Below, in pieces: positions 1 through 5,688 of a stretch of 7,119 nt of DNA. The stretch is from NCBI GenBank assembly GCA_025924845.1, contig JAICHN010000271.1:1-7119 (forward strand), written 5' to 3'. The notes beneath the pieces were generated by a model. It did not search any database. It was not told the DNA's origin and was given only the letters and a program-made list of their open reading frames with translations. This DNA comes from Chloroflexota bacterium. Lineage in GTDB: Bacteria; Chloroflexota; UBA5177; JANWHV01. Each line of letters starts with the position of its first letter. The first letter of the stretch is position 1. The translations under genes and the position numbers were made by a program.

Positions 1-2
1 TC

Positions 3-632
3 GATCTGCTGCCGCCCGAGCAAGCGGCCGGACTGACCGCCCAGGCCCTGGTGAAGGCGGTACGCCGCGCCTATCTCGATCTGGAGGAGGCCGCCTGCAG
101 CGGGGATCTACGACCGATACCCAGCTATCTGTACGTGCAACAGGCGCTGGCCGGCCTGGGCATAAGCGTGGACGAGGCGACGTCGTCCGCCATGCTGCGC
201 GCCCTGTATATCGCCGAAAGCGATACGACGCGCCTGCTCCCCCACGCGGTGGAAACGCTGGACGCCCTGCACAAGCAAGGCTTGCGCCTGGGGGTCATTT
301 CCAACCGTATGCACGGCGGCACGCTTCTGCTGGATGACCTGGCCTACTTCGGGATCAGTCATTACTTCGCCAGCCTGATCGCTTCCTGCGATGTGGGGCA
401 AATGAAGCCCCATCAACGCCTGTTCACCACCTCACTGAGCGAATTGGGGGTGGAACCGAATGAGGCGGTGATGGTGGGCGACGATTTACGGGCCGATATC
501 GGCGGCGCCCTGGCCATGGGGATGGGCGCCGTGTGGATCCGCCGCCCGGTGGGACGCACCGACCTGCCTCCCCCCGGTGTCCCGGTGATCGGCGATCTGG
601 CGGAGCTGCCCGGAGTGTTGGCAAAGCGCTAA
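3..632 (+). CDS. HAD-superfamily hydrolase (phosphoglycolate phosphatase-like), 5' end cut off by the window
   Basis: The reading frame is open from the first complete codon at position 3, so the GTG at 51 is not the real start and the N-terminus lies outside the window. The 209 visible residues include a helical cap region (about residues 1-85). HAD motif II is the Ser of VISN (about residue 100), motif III the Lys of MKPH (about 135), and motif IV is MVGDD with Asp 160 and 161 followed by a further Asp in RADIGGA. Motif I, with the DxD nucleophile, is missing; from family spacing it should sit only some 10-20 residues upstream. Members are cytoplasmic Mg-dependent phosphatases acting on small phosphorylated metabolites such as phosphoglycolate or nucleotides. 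The substrate cannot be read from this sequence. The stop codon lies inside the terminator hairpin that follows. Confidence 0.88.
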   Translation, partial: DLLPPEQAAGLTAQALVKAVRRAYLDLEEAACSGDLRPIPSYLYVQQALAGLGISVDEATSSAMLRALYIAESDTTRLLPHAVETLDALHKQGLRLGVISNRMHGGTLLLDDLAYFGISHYFASLIASCDVGQMKPHQRLFTTSLSELGVEPNEAVMVGDDLRADIGGALAMGMGAVWIRRPVGRTDLPPPGVPVIGDLAELPGVLAKR

Positions 633-674
633 AGGAAGAGCGCGCGACCCGAAATCGCGCGCTCTTCCTTTAGC
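628..674. terminator. Perfect 20-bp hairpin, probable bidirectional terminator
   Basis: Arms 628-647 and 655-674 are exact reverse complements, with a 7-base loop (CCCGAAA). The stem includes the TAA stop of the upstream HAD gene (630-632) and begins 11 bases beyond the stop of the convergent gene at 685. There is no long T-run after the stem. The outer part of the distal arm (CTTCCTTTAGC) is the U-rich portion, and by symmetry it reads the same on both strands. The position between two convergent genes supports a shared terminator. Confidence 0.8.
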
Positions 675-684
675 TATGATCCGT

Positions 685-1152
685 TCACGGCCCAGGCGGG
701 CGGCGCATTCGTTTCTTCATCTCCTCGATTTGCCGCTCGATCTCGTCGGCCCGCCGCATCGCCGCATCAACCGATTCGTGCGCCTCACCCGTGGTTCGAT
801 GGGCGCGGCTCGCGTCGTTGCTGCCGGGCGCGGCGTTGCGCCCGGCGGCCTGGTTCCGCATTCGGAAGGTGTACGCTTGCCGGCCCTCGGCGGGTGGAAG
901 GCACTGGACGCAGAGCGCGCCTCGTTTGGAGCGGGCAAAATCATCCGCGCAGAGCGGCGCGGTACAGCGCACGCAGCGAGGGGCGCAGTTGGCGCACACT
1001 GCCTTCCCACAGCGCGGGCTGCCGTCATCATGTGCCCCGGCACACACCGGTGGTGTATCGGTAACACGGCCACACCCCGTACACCGCCATCGGCCGTCGG
1101 CGGTAATCAGCATGCCATCGATTTTCGGCTTGGTTTTTGTCGCGGTGGCCAC
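685..1152 (-). CDS. Small cysteine-rich, probable zinc-binding protein of unknown function
   Basis: This is a 155-residue protein that I do not recognise as a named family. The chosen start is the GTG at 1150-1152, because a GGAGGG ribosome binding site lies about 7 bases upstream; the frame stays open to 1314, but that extension shows no likeness to a domain. Residues 1-20 are a basic tail. Eleven cysteines follow at 24, 27, 37, 48, 53, 56, 60, 63, 68, 81 and 84, with four CxxC pairs (24/27, 53/56, 60/63, 81/84). The pattern suggests two or more zinc knuckles, treble-clef or B-box/RING-like. After a Gly/Ala/Asn-rich linker (about 95-125) comes a charged helix (125-150, with DEIERQIEEMKKRM) that could form a coiled coil. 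There is no signal peptide or membrane segment, so it is cytoplasmic. A DNA-, RNA- or protein-binding adaptor role is only inference. Confidence 0.72.
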   Translation of the reverse strand: MATATKTKPKIDGMLITADGRWRCTGCGRVTDTPPVCAGAHDDGSPRCGKAVCANCAPRCVRCTAPLCADDFARSKRGALCVQCLPPAEGRQAYTFRMRNQAAGRNAAPGSNDASRAHRTTGEAHESVDAAMRRADEIERQIEEMKKRMRRPPGP

Positions 1153-1410
1153 CTGACCGCCCTCCCGTGCCCGTGATGTAGGTTCTACGACCCTCTGAAA
1201 GAGTATGCCGTACCCATCGAGGGAATGAAAGAGTCCGGCGCGATGTTCCCTCATTACGGCGTTTAGCCGAGACTGCCAAAGCCGCGCTTCTTGGGGTGGG
1301 TCGGCGTACGGCAACGGGCGATTCCCGACCGCGAGTAGCCCAAGGGGCGAAAGTTGCGCCGGGTGAGCCGGCCCCTATGCACCAAAGCCCCAGGTAGGGC
1401 ATTTTGCCGG

Positions 1411-1419
1411 TGGTATGAT
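1411..1419 (+). promoter_or_regulatory. Extended -10 promoter for the NTF2-like exported protein
   Basis: The sequence TGGTATGAT matches the extended -10 pattern TGnTATAAT, with five of six bases in the hexamer. There is no good -35 at 17 bases upstream, as is common for extended -10 promoters. Transcription would start near 1426 and give a leader of about 120 bases that includes the GATCCGTCC repeats. Confidence 0.35.
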
Positions 1420-1440
1420 TCGCCTACCTTTGGCCCGGGA

Positions 1441-1485
1441 GATCCGTCCGATCCGTCCGATCCGTCGGATCGGTCCCATTGGTCC
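1441..1485. repeat. Degenerate 9-bp tandem repeat (GATCCGTCC) with internal 17-bp palindrome
   Basis: Five consecutive 9-base units can be read: GATCCGTCC, GATCCGTCC, GATCCGTCG, GATCGGTCC and CATTGGTCC. The units become less alike toward the right. Units three and four create a palindrome at 1457-1473 with exact 8-base arms around a single T. The repeat lies between the likely promoter and the ribosome binding site, so it is probably transcribed in the leader. Confidence 0.75.
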
Positions 1486-1544
1486 TGAGTTGAAACCACA
1501 AGTGGCCCGATCAAACATTGGGGCCAATCGGGCGGGAGAGTGTT

Positions 1545-2243
1545 ATGCGACGTGCCGCGGTTCTTATATGCCTCGTACTTTTGTCGTGCGGTCGAGTCGG
1601 CGGCGCCTCCGCCGCGGCGCCCACCCCCACGGTGAAGTCGGTAGCGCTGGCTTTCGGGCAGGCGCTCCGGAACAATGACGGGGGCGCGGCGCTCAACCTC
1701 CTGGCACCCGAACTCCGTGCTCACCTGAGTCCCAACCAATTGCCGGCCGTGTTGGGCGTGGTGCGTCCGCCGCGGGGGGCCATGGTCATTCGCTGGGCGT
1801 TCGCCCAGGGGCAGGGCAACGCGACGCTTGGCCTTCGTTACGCGGGCAGTATGGTGACGGAGCAGCTGTCGCTCCGCCTCTACAGCGATGGCTGGCGGAT
1901 TACGGCGATTTCCCCACGGGATGCCGCCGCGCTGGAGCAGGGCGCCGAAACGGCGGTGACGGCCTTTTGCGACGGTGCGCTCAACGGTGATCCGGCCATG
2001 ATGCGCGCGCAGGCCACGAGCAGGCTCCTCAAGAAGTGGCGGAAGTCGGCCTGGTCGGCGGCGCTTCTGGGCCTGCGTGATCCGATTCGCTCCTATCAAA
2101 TGGCGGACTATCAGGGCGACGCACTTGGGGCGGAGATTGTGGTGGTCGTACGCTCGGCTACGCGCTCCGTACGCGACCGCTTCGAGGTGATCAACGATCG
2201 CGACGGCTGGCGCGTCGCCGGTGTTTGGCCTCAGGGTAATTAG
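1545..2243 (+). CDS. Exported or lipoprotein with two tandem NTF2-like domains
   Basis: The ATG at 1545 is preferred over an upstream ATG at 1518 because GGGAGAG (1534-1540) lies at ribosome-binding distance and the protein then opens directly with a signal peptide. The product has 232 residues. Residues 1-14 are Arg-Arg plus a short hydrophobic stretch ending in LLS-Cys15, a near-consensus lipobox. Signal peptidase I cleavage after ASA (23) is the alternative. The mature part looks duplicated: each half begins with a helix (KSVALAFGQALRNND at 31-45; AETAVTAFCDGALNGD at 134-149) and ends with beta strands closing in DGWRIT (115-120) or DGWRVA (220-225). This layout fits small NTF2-like/DUF4878-type domains, which usually bind ligands or partners without a conserved catalytic site. 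The role is unknown. Its stop overlaps that of the convergent uppP. Confidence 0.8.
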   Translation: MRRAAVLICLVLLSCGRVGGASAAAPTPTVKSVALAFGQALRNNDGGAALNLLAPELRAHLSPNQLPAVLGVVRPPRGAMVIRWAFAQGQGNATLGLRYAGSMVTEQLSLRLYSDGWRITAISPRDAAALEQGAETAVTAFCDGALNGDPAMMRAQATSRLLKKWRKSAWSAALLGLRDPIRSYQMADYQGDALGAEIVVVVRSATRSVRDRFEVINDRDGWRVAGVWPQGN

Positions 2244-3220
2244 CCCCGCGCGACGACCACAATGAGCGAAAGCAGGCCCGCCGCCCCGCAATAGACCGCG
2301 AAGGGACCAAGTTTGCCCGAGGTGAAGTAACGCATCAGAAAGCGGACGCTTGCATAGGCGCTGATCGCGGCCAGAATACAGCCCACCACGGCATCGTCCA
2401 GGAGGGGTCGTCCTTCTGGTCCCAACAGGTTCGGAATCTCCAGTACGGCGGCTCCCAGAATAACAGGCGTGGCTAACAGAAAGGCGAAACGGGCGGCCGC
2501 TTCATGAGTGAAGCCGGTAGCCAGTCCCGCTACCATGGTGACACCGGAACGGGAGATGCCGGGGATGAAGGCCAGCGCCTGCAGGGCTCCGATCACGATT
2601 GCCTCCGTCCAGCCCAGCGCCTCGATGGGACGCGGCACGGTGGCCGCTGAGACCGGCATCGTGCCGCCGCGCGCATCGGCCAAGGCGACCACGGCGCGCA
2701 CGCGCAGACGCTCGCCAAAATAGAGAATGGCCCCATTGACGATCAGGAACGCGGCGGCCACCCGAGCATCACCCAGGGCATTGCGTACGGACTTCTCCAA
2801 CAGAACACCCAGGATAGCGGCGGGAATCGTGCCCACGGCAACCAGCCAGCCGATGCGCTCCTGAGGACTGTTTCCCAGCTTGCCTCGACTGATACTGATC
2901 GCCATCGGAGTGATGATTTCCACCCAATCCTTCCGGAAGTAGATCAGGAGAGCAATCGCCGTACCGAGATGCAGCGCTACCACGAAGGCCAGGAACGAGG
3001 CGGCGGACTGATCAATGTTCCAGCCCAGCAGCTTGGGCACGATCACCGTATGGCCGATGCTGCTGATCGGAAACAGTTCGGCCACCCCTTGCAGAACGGC
3101 AAGGACGGCGGCCTGCGCATGGGTCAGCTTGTCGTAGTGATGCGTAGATCGCGCGGCGGCCAGGAACGCGCGCGGCAGCGCGTCGTGGGCGGCCAGGACG
3201 GCGGCGAGTGACTGAGTCAC
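2240..3220 (-). CDS. uppP: Undecaprenyl-diphosphatase UppP/BacA
   Basis: This integral membrane phosphatase converts undecaprenyl diphosphate to undecaprenyl phosphate, renewing the lipid carrier for peptidoglycan and other wall polymers; extra copies give bacitracin resistance in known species. The two family motifs are clear. The first is QGVAELFPISSIGH (44-57), with the (E/Q)xxxE pair Gln44/Glu48, Ser53/54 and His57. The second is PGISRSG (220-226), with Arg224 matching the catalytic Arg of Escherichia coli. Several hydrophobic segments follow the family pattern, for example 75-95, 126-141, 155-167, 205-219, 243-263 and 305-323. The 326 residues exceed the usual ~270 because of ~35 extra N-terminal residues and a longer loop at about 175-200. 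The GTG start is 11 bases after AGAGGA, a slightly long spacing. The kinase gene lies upstream on the same strand. Confidence 0.95.
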   Translation of the reverse strand: MTQSLAAVLAAHDALPRAFLAAARSTHHYDKLTHAQAAVLAVLQGVAELFPISSIGHTVIVPKLLGWNIDQSAASFLAFVVALHLGTAIALLIYFRKDWVEIITPMAISISRGKLGNSPQERIGWLVAVGTIPAAILGVLLEKSVRNALGDARVAAAFLIVNGAILYFGERLRVRAVVALADARGGTMPVSAATVPRPIEALGWTEAIVIGALQALAFIPGISRSGVTMVAGLATGFTHEAAARFAFLLATPVILGAAVLEIPNLLGPEGRPLLDDAVVGCILAAISAYASVRFLMRYFTSGKLGPFAVYCGAAGLLSLIVVVARG

Positions 3221-3221
3221 T
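3207..3221. repeat. Palindrome over the uppP start codon
   Basis: AGTGACT (3207-3213) and AGTCACT (3215-3221) are exact inverted repeats around one base. The GTG start codon of uppP (3218-3220) lies within the arm. It could be a DNA-binding site, or in mRNA a weak fold around the start codon. It could also be chance. Confidence 0.4.
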
Positions 3222-3282
3222 GAATGATTTATCCTCTCATCATGATTGGTGTGAGATCCTGATGCTGAACTGCCCGGTGGAA

Positions 3283-3391
3283 GATCCTGACACTAAAGTG
3301 TCACGGCAAGGCTCGTTGCGACTAACCTCCCGAGCAAATGCCTCCCCACTTTAGTGGGCGTCATCTTGCCATACACTGAAGTGTCAGGATC
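3283..3391. mobile_element. MITE-like element or IS remnant with ~28-bp terminal inverted repeats
   Basis: The left end (3283-3310) and the reverse complement of the right end (3365-3391) share GATCCTGACACT, then two differing bases, AGTGT, a short variable part, and GGCAAG. The repeat is therefore imperfect, with a one-base gap. The element is 109 bp, too small for a transposase. Each end contains an internal palindrome (3288-3303; 3373-3384), and a third lies inside (3345-3358). I see no convincing target-site duplication. It occupies half of the 216 bases between the kinase stop and uppP. A further GATCCTGA copy at 3255-3262 lies just outside the left end. Alternatives are a repeated operator region or a long terminator fold behind the kinase gene. 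Confidence 0.5.
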
Positions 3392-3436
3392 GTCACGACA
3401 CCGAAGTCAACATATCTATTGGCTGTTGACAAGCTT

Positions 3437-5278
3437 CTAGGAGTCGTGCCGGCGAGGAGCGTGAGTTTGGTCCTTGCCTCGGTGGTGGCCGTTGTCTCCC
3501 TTAGGACCCTTGTCGCTCGTGTTGATCGCGTTGCTTGTGTTGCCGGTGTTGCTCGTCAATCCGGTGTCCGATGTCGCGGTGTCGGCTGGTGTAGCCGCGG
3601 CGTCCGCCCCGCCGGCATGACCACCCACGGTGAAATTCACCGAGCCCAGGATGTGCCCGTTGATCGAGGTGGTGACGGAATAGGCGCCGGCGCCGCGCGG
3701 ATACATTTCCGCATACGCCGTTACATCACCCGGATAGGGGGCGACCGCCGTGTTAAGGTAAGGCGACGTGCTGCCGTCCGGATAATGCCACGTAAAGAGA
3801 ACGCTGGCTCCCTTGGCCTTGTGATGGACTTGAGCCACGGCATAGACCGTGGATGCCTTGGCCGAGAAGCTGGTGGTGATGCCGACCGGCACGAAATGCG
3901 CTCCAACCCCCTTGGCGGTCACCAGATCGATGGTAGCGCCGTTGGTGGGGCCGAGCGTTGGCGTTGCCCCGGTTGGAGTGGCCGTGTCAACCGGAGTCGC
4001 GGTATCGGCCGGCGTGGCCGTATTGGCGGGAATGGTCGCCGTGTCGGGAACGGTCGTATGGTCGGCGGCGACGGGGATTGCGGTCGCGGGTACGCCATTG
4101 GCCGAGGTAGGCGCGGCGGTAGGGGGGGCGCTGGTATCACGCGGCGCGGCCGGAATGCTGGTATCGGTGGGGATGCCGGGCGCCGCGCCTATCTGATGCG
4201 TGGCGGTAGCACGCGCCTGGCCGGCAGTGGTAGGAACCGGAGTGGGCGTTATCCCGTTCGCCGAGTTGCCTCCGGTGAGACTCCGTCCCACCAATATGGC
4301 GCCGATCAGCAGGGCCGCCGTGGTGAGGAGCGCTACCAGGGCGCCCCCAGTGCCGCGACGCGGGCGCCGCGCCGCGGGACCGGCCATTTGCAGCGGTGTA
4401 TGGACGGGGGCCGTGACATCAATCGAGGTGAGCGCCTGTGCCCGCGCCGCCGCGGCCCGCTGCGCGGTCGGCGCCACCAGGGCGGTGACCAACTCATAGC
4501 CGGAGTGGTACCGATCAGCCGGTTTCTTGGCGATGGCCTTGAGGACGACCGCCGCCACGGCCTGCGAGATTTCTGGGCGGAAGGAACGCGGCGACGGCGG
4601 TTCGTCATTGACCTGGGCCATGGCCACGGCCACCGGATTGGGGCCGGCGAAGGGGACGTGACCGGTAAGCATCTCGTAGAGCACCATGCCGGCGGCATAG
4701 AGATCCGATTCGGCCGTGGCGGGCTGCCCGCTGGCCTGTTCGGGGGAAAAGTAGGAGACCGAGCCCAGAATGGTACCGGTGGCGGTCATGCCGGCCCCGG
4801 CCAAGGCGCGGGCGATCCCGAAGTCGCTCACTTTTACCTCGCGACGGCCGGTGAGCAGGATATTCTCGGGCTTGATATCGCGATGAATTACCCCATGGTC
4901 GTGGGCGTAATCGAGCGCGGCGCCGAGCTGACGCATGATAGGGATTACGGTTTCCAGCGGCATGGGCGCCTCGCGCCTGATCACGTCCTTAAGGGTCTCG
5001 CCCTCCACGTACTCCATCACCATGTAGTGGAGGCCGCTCTCTTCGCCCACGTCGAAGACGCCGACGATGTTGGGATGGGCCAGACCGGCGGCCAGACGTG
5101 CTTCCTGGCGGAAGCGGACGATGAACTCTTCCTGGCTGGTCAGTTGCTCACGCAGCACCTTGAGCGCGACCGAGCGATCGAGGCGTGTATCGGTGGCGCG
5201 GTAGACCCGAGCCATCCCTCCGTCGGCGATTTGGGCCTCTATACGATAGCGGCCCCCAAATGTTTTATGGTTCGTCAT
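3437..5278 (-). CDS. Transmembrane PknB-type serine/threonine protein kinase with external Ig-like domain
   Basis: The product phosphorylates proteins on Ser/Thr and is probably a surface sensor. The ATG at 5276-5278 is chosen: GGGGAG lies just upstream and the kinase domain begins 10 residues later; an upstream ATG at 5317 would add 13 residues with no family likeness. In the 613-residue form the Gly-rich loop is at 17-25, the VALK Lys is 40, the alpha-C Glu is 59, HRDIKPEN spans 132-139 (catalytic Asp134) and DFG starts at Asp152. Thr165, 167 and 169 in the activation loop are likely autophosphorylation sites, and SPE is at 178-180. The domain ends near 270. A single membrane helix (about 311-331) follows. 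Outside are a Thr/Pro/Ala-rich stalk with TATPxDTATP repeats (about 340-447), a beta-rich Ig-like domain (about 448-552, with FTWHYPDGS and AYSVTTSINGH), and a polar Asn/Gly/His-rich tail. There are no PASTA repeats. Confidence 0.93.
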   Translation of the reverse strand: MTNHKTFGGRYRIEAQIADGGMARVYRATDTRLDRSVALKVLREQLTSQEEFIVRFRQEARLAAGLAHPNIVGVFDVGEESGLHYMVMEYVEGETLKDVIRREAPMPLETVIPIMRQLGAALDYAHDHGVIHRDIKPENILLTGRREVKVSDFGIARALAGAGMTATGTILGSVSYFSPEQASGQPATAESDLYAAGMVLYEMLTGHVPFAGPNPVAVAMAQVNDEPPSPRSFRPEISQAVAAVVLKAIAKKPADRYHSGYELVTALVAPTAQRAAAARAQALTSIDVTAPVHTPLQMAGPAARRPRRGTGGALVALLTTAALLIGAILVGRSLTGGNSANGITPTPVPTTAGQARATATHQIGAAPGIPTDTSIPAAPRDTSAPPTAAPTSANGVPATAIPVAADHTTVPDTATIPANTATPADTATPVDTATPTGATPTLGPTNGATIDLVTAKGVGAHFVPVGITTSFSAKASTVYAVAQVHHKAKGASVLFTWHYPDGSTSPYLNTAVAPYPGDVTAYAEMYPRGAGAYSVTTSINGHILGSVNFTVGGHAGGADAAATPADTATSDTGLTSNTGNTSNAINTSDKGPKGDNGHHRGKDQTHAPRRHDS

Positions 5279-5315
5279 GGTCTCCCCGGTGCGTAGCGCG
5301 CCCTCTTTCCCAATC

Positions 5316-5330
5316 ATAGGGCTACCCTAT
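5316..5330. promoter_or_regulatory. Palindromic ATAGGG operator-like site upstream of the kinase
   Basis: ATAGGG (5316-5321) and CCCTAT (5325-5330) form an exact inverted repeat around CTA. A third ATAGGG at 5347-5352 starts 31 bases from the first, close to three helical turns. The site covers the likely transcription start of the kinase gene, so a bound protein could block it. The binding protein is unknown. Confidence 0.35.
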
Positions 5331-5357
5331 CGTAAACGAATCGCGGATAGGGATAAA
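5329..5357 (-). promoter_or_regulatory. Candidate promoter of the kinase gene
   Basis: On the minus strand, TTTATC (5352-5357) and TACGAT (5329-5334) are 17 bases apart. The -10 matches four of six consensus bases and the -35 only three, so this is weak. Transcription would begin near 5322-5325, giving a leader of about 45 bases before the ATG at 5278. That start point would leave almost no leader for the alternative ATG at 5317. Confidence 0.25.
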
Positions 5358-5389
5358 GGCGCGCACCCGCCAATAATAAAGTAGACGCG

Positions 5390-5420
5390 TTGACAAGGGC
5401 GGCCCGATACGTTACATACT
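5390..5420 (+). promoter_or_regulatory. Candidate promoter of the substrate-binding protein gene
   Basis: A perfect -35 hexamer TTGACA lies at 5390-5395. The -10 is less clear: TACATA (5413-5418) has ideal 17-base spacing but three mismatches, while CATACT (5415-5420) has two mismatches and 19-base spacing. Either would start transcription near 5425-5428 and give a leader of about 260 bases before the ATG at 5689. Confidence 0.45.
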
Positions 5421-5425
5421 ACACA

Positions 5426-5688
5426 CCAGCGGCACATGATGGGGATTTATTTTCTGTGTCATCGGGGGAACGCCGCACGGATTCACCAGTCGACGAAGGC
5501 TTGGTCGCGGGGACGTCGTGAGCCGGGGCGTTTTCCGCGCCGTTTGAAGGAGGGAGCGCGTAGGCAAGGAAAGCTACGGCAGTCGCCGGACCACCTCCCA
5601 GCCCCCCGATGGGGAAGCCAGGCGGCAAAAAGACTTCATTTTCGTATCTCTACGCCCTAGTTCGCGAATCTCTTGGAGGAAGAAATTA
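5426..5688 (+). promoter_or_regulatory. Long, possibly structured 5' leader of the substrate-binding protein gene, class not recognised
   Basis: No gene is supported here. Several stems can be drawn: CGACG 5491-5495 with CGTCG 5514-5518; GGCG 5527-5530 with CGCC 5538-5541; GGAGG 5549-5553 with CCTCC 5594-5598 enclosing GTAG 5560-5563/CTAC 5574-5577 and GGC 5578-5580/GCC 5585-5587; and CCCC 5604-5607 with GGGG 5611-5614. The middle set would make a three-way junction. After about 5625 the sequence becomes A/T-richer and ends with GGAGGA (5675-5680), nine bases before the ATG. A riboswitch or attenuator is possible, but in GC-rich DNA such short stems also arise by chance. Confidence 0.3.

Larger units (their letters stand above)
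1153..1544. other. Divergent intergenic region between the cysteine-rich and NTF2-like genes
   Basis: These 392 bases have no gene I can support. The minus-strand frame of the cysteine-rich gene stays open to 1314 but lacks recognisable protein features. An imperfect GC-rich hairpin can form at 1343-1376 (AGGGGC/GCCCCT closing an inner GCCGG/CCGGC). The right part holds an extended -10 promoter, the 9-bp repeats and two competing short stems (TGGCCC 1503-1508 with GGGCCA 1521-1526, or GCCCGAT 1505-1511 with ATCGGGC 1527-1533) just before the ribosome binding site of the plus-strand gene. I found no convincing promoter for the minus-strand gene. Confidence 0.5.

Noticed and set aside
51..53. 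GTG as the start of the HAD gene
   Set aside because: The frame is open to the window edge, motif I is missing, and there is no ribosome binding site before this codon.
1153..1314. A 54-residue N-terminal extension of the cysteine-rich protein
   Set aside because: A strong GGAGGG site precedes the GTG at 1152, and the extension has no domain-like character.
1263..2291. A 342-codon open frame on the minus strand opposite the NTF2-like gene
   Set aside because: Arg-rich, low-complexity product without motifs; the plus-strand gene has a signal peptide and ribosome binding site.
3419..5296. A 625-codon open frame on the plus strand opposite the kinase gene
   Set aside because: The product is Arg/Gly-rich with no domain, and the minus strand has all the kinase motifs. 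It is an antisense shadow of GC-rich coding sequence.
5279..5317. Upstream ATG (5317) as the kinase start
   Set aside because: It adds 13 residues not typical of the family and lies within the operator-like palindrome near the likely transcript start; not fully excluded.
5549..5626. Cyclic-di-GMP or cobalamin riboswitch in the leader
   Set aside because: Short likenesses exist (GGCAA with AAAGCTACGG; AAGCCAGG), but the other conserved blocks and stems of those classes are absent.
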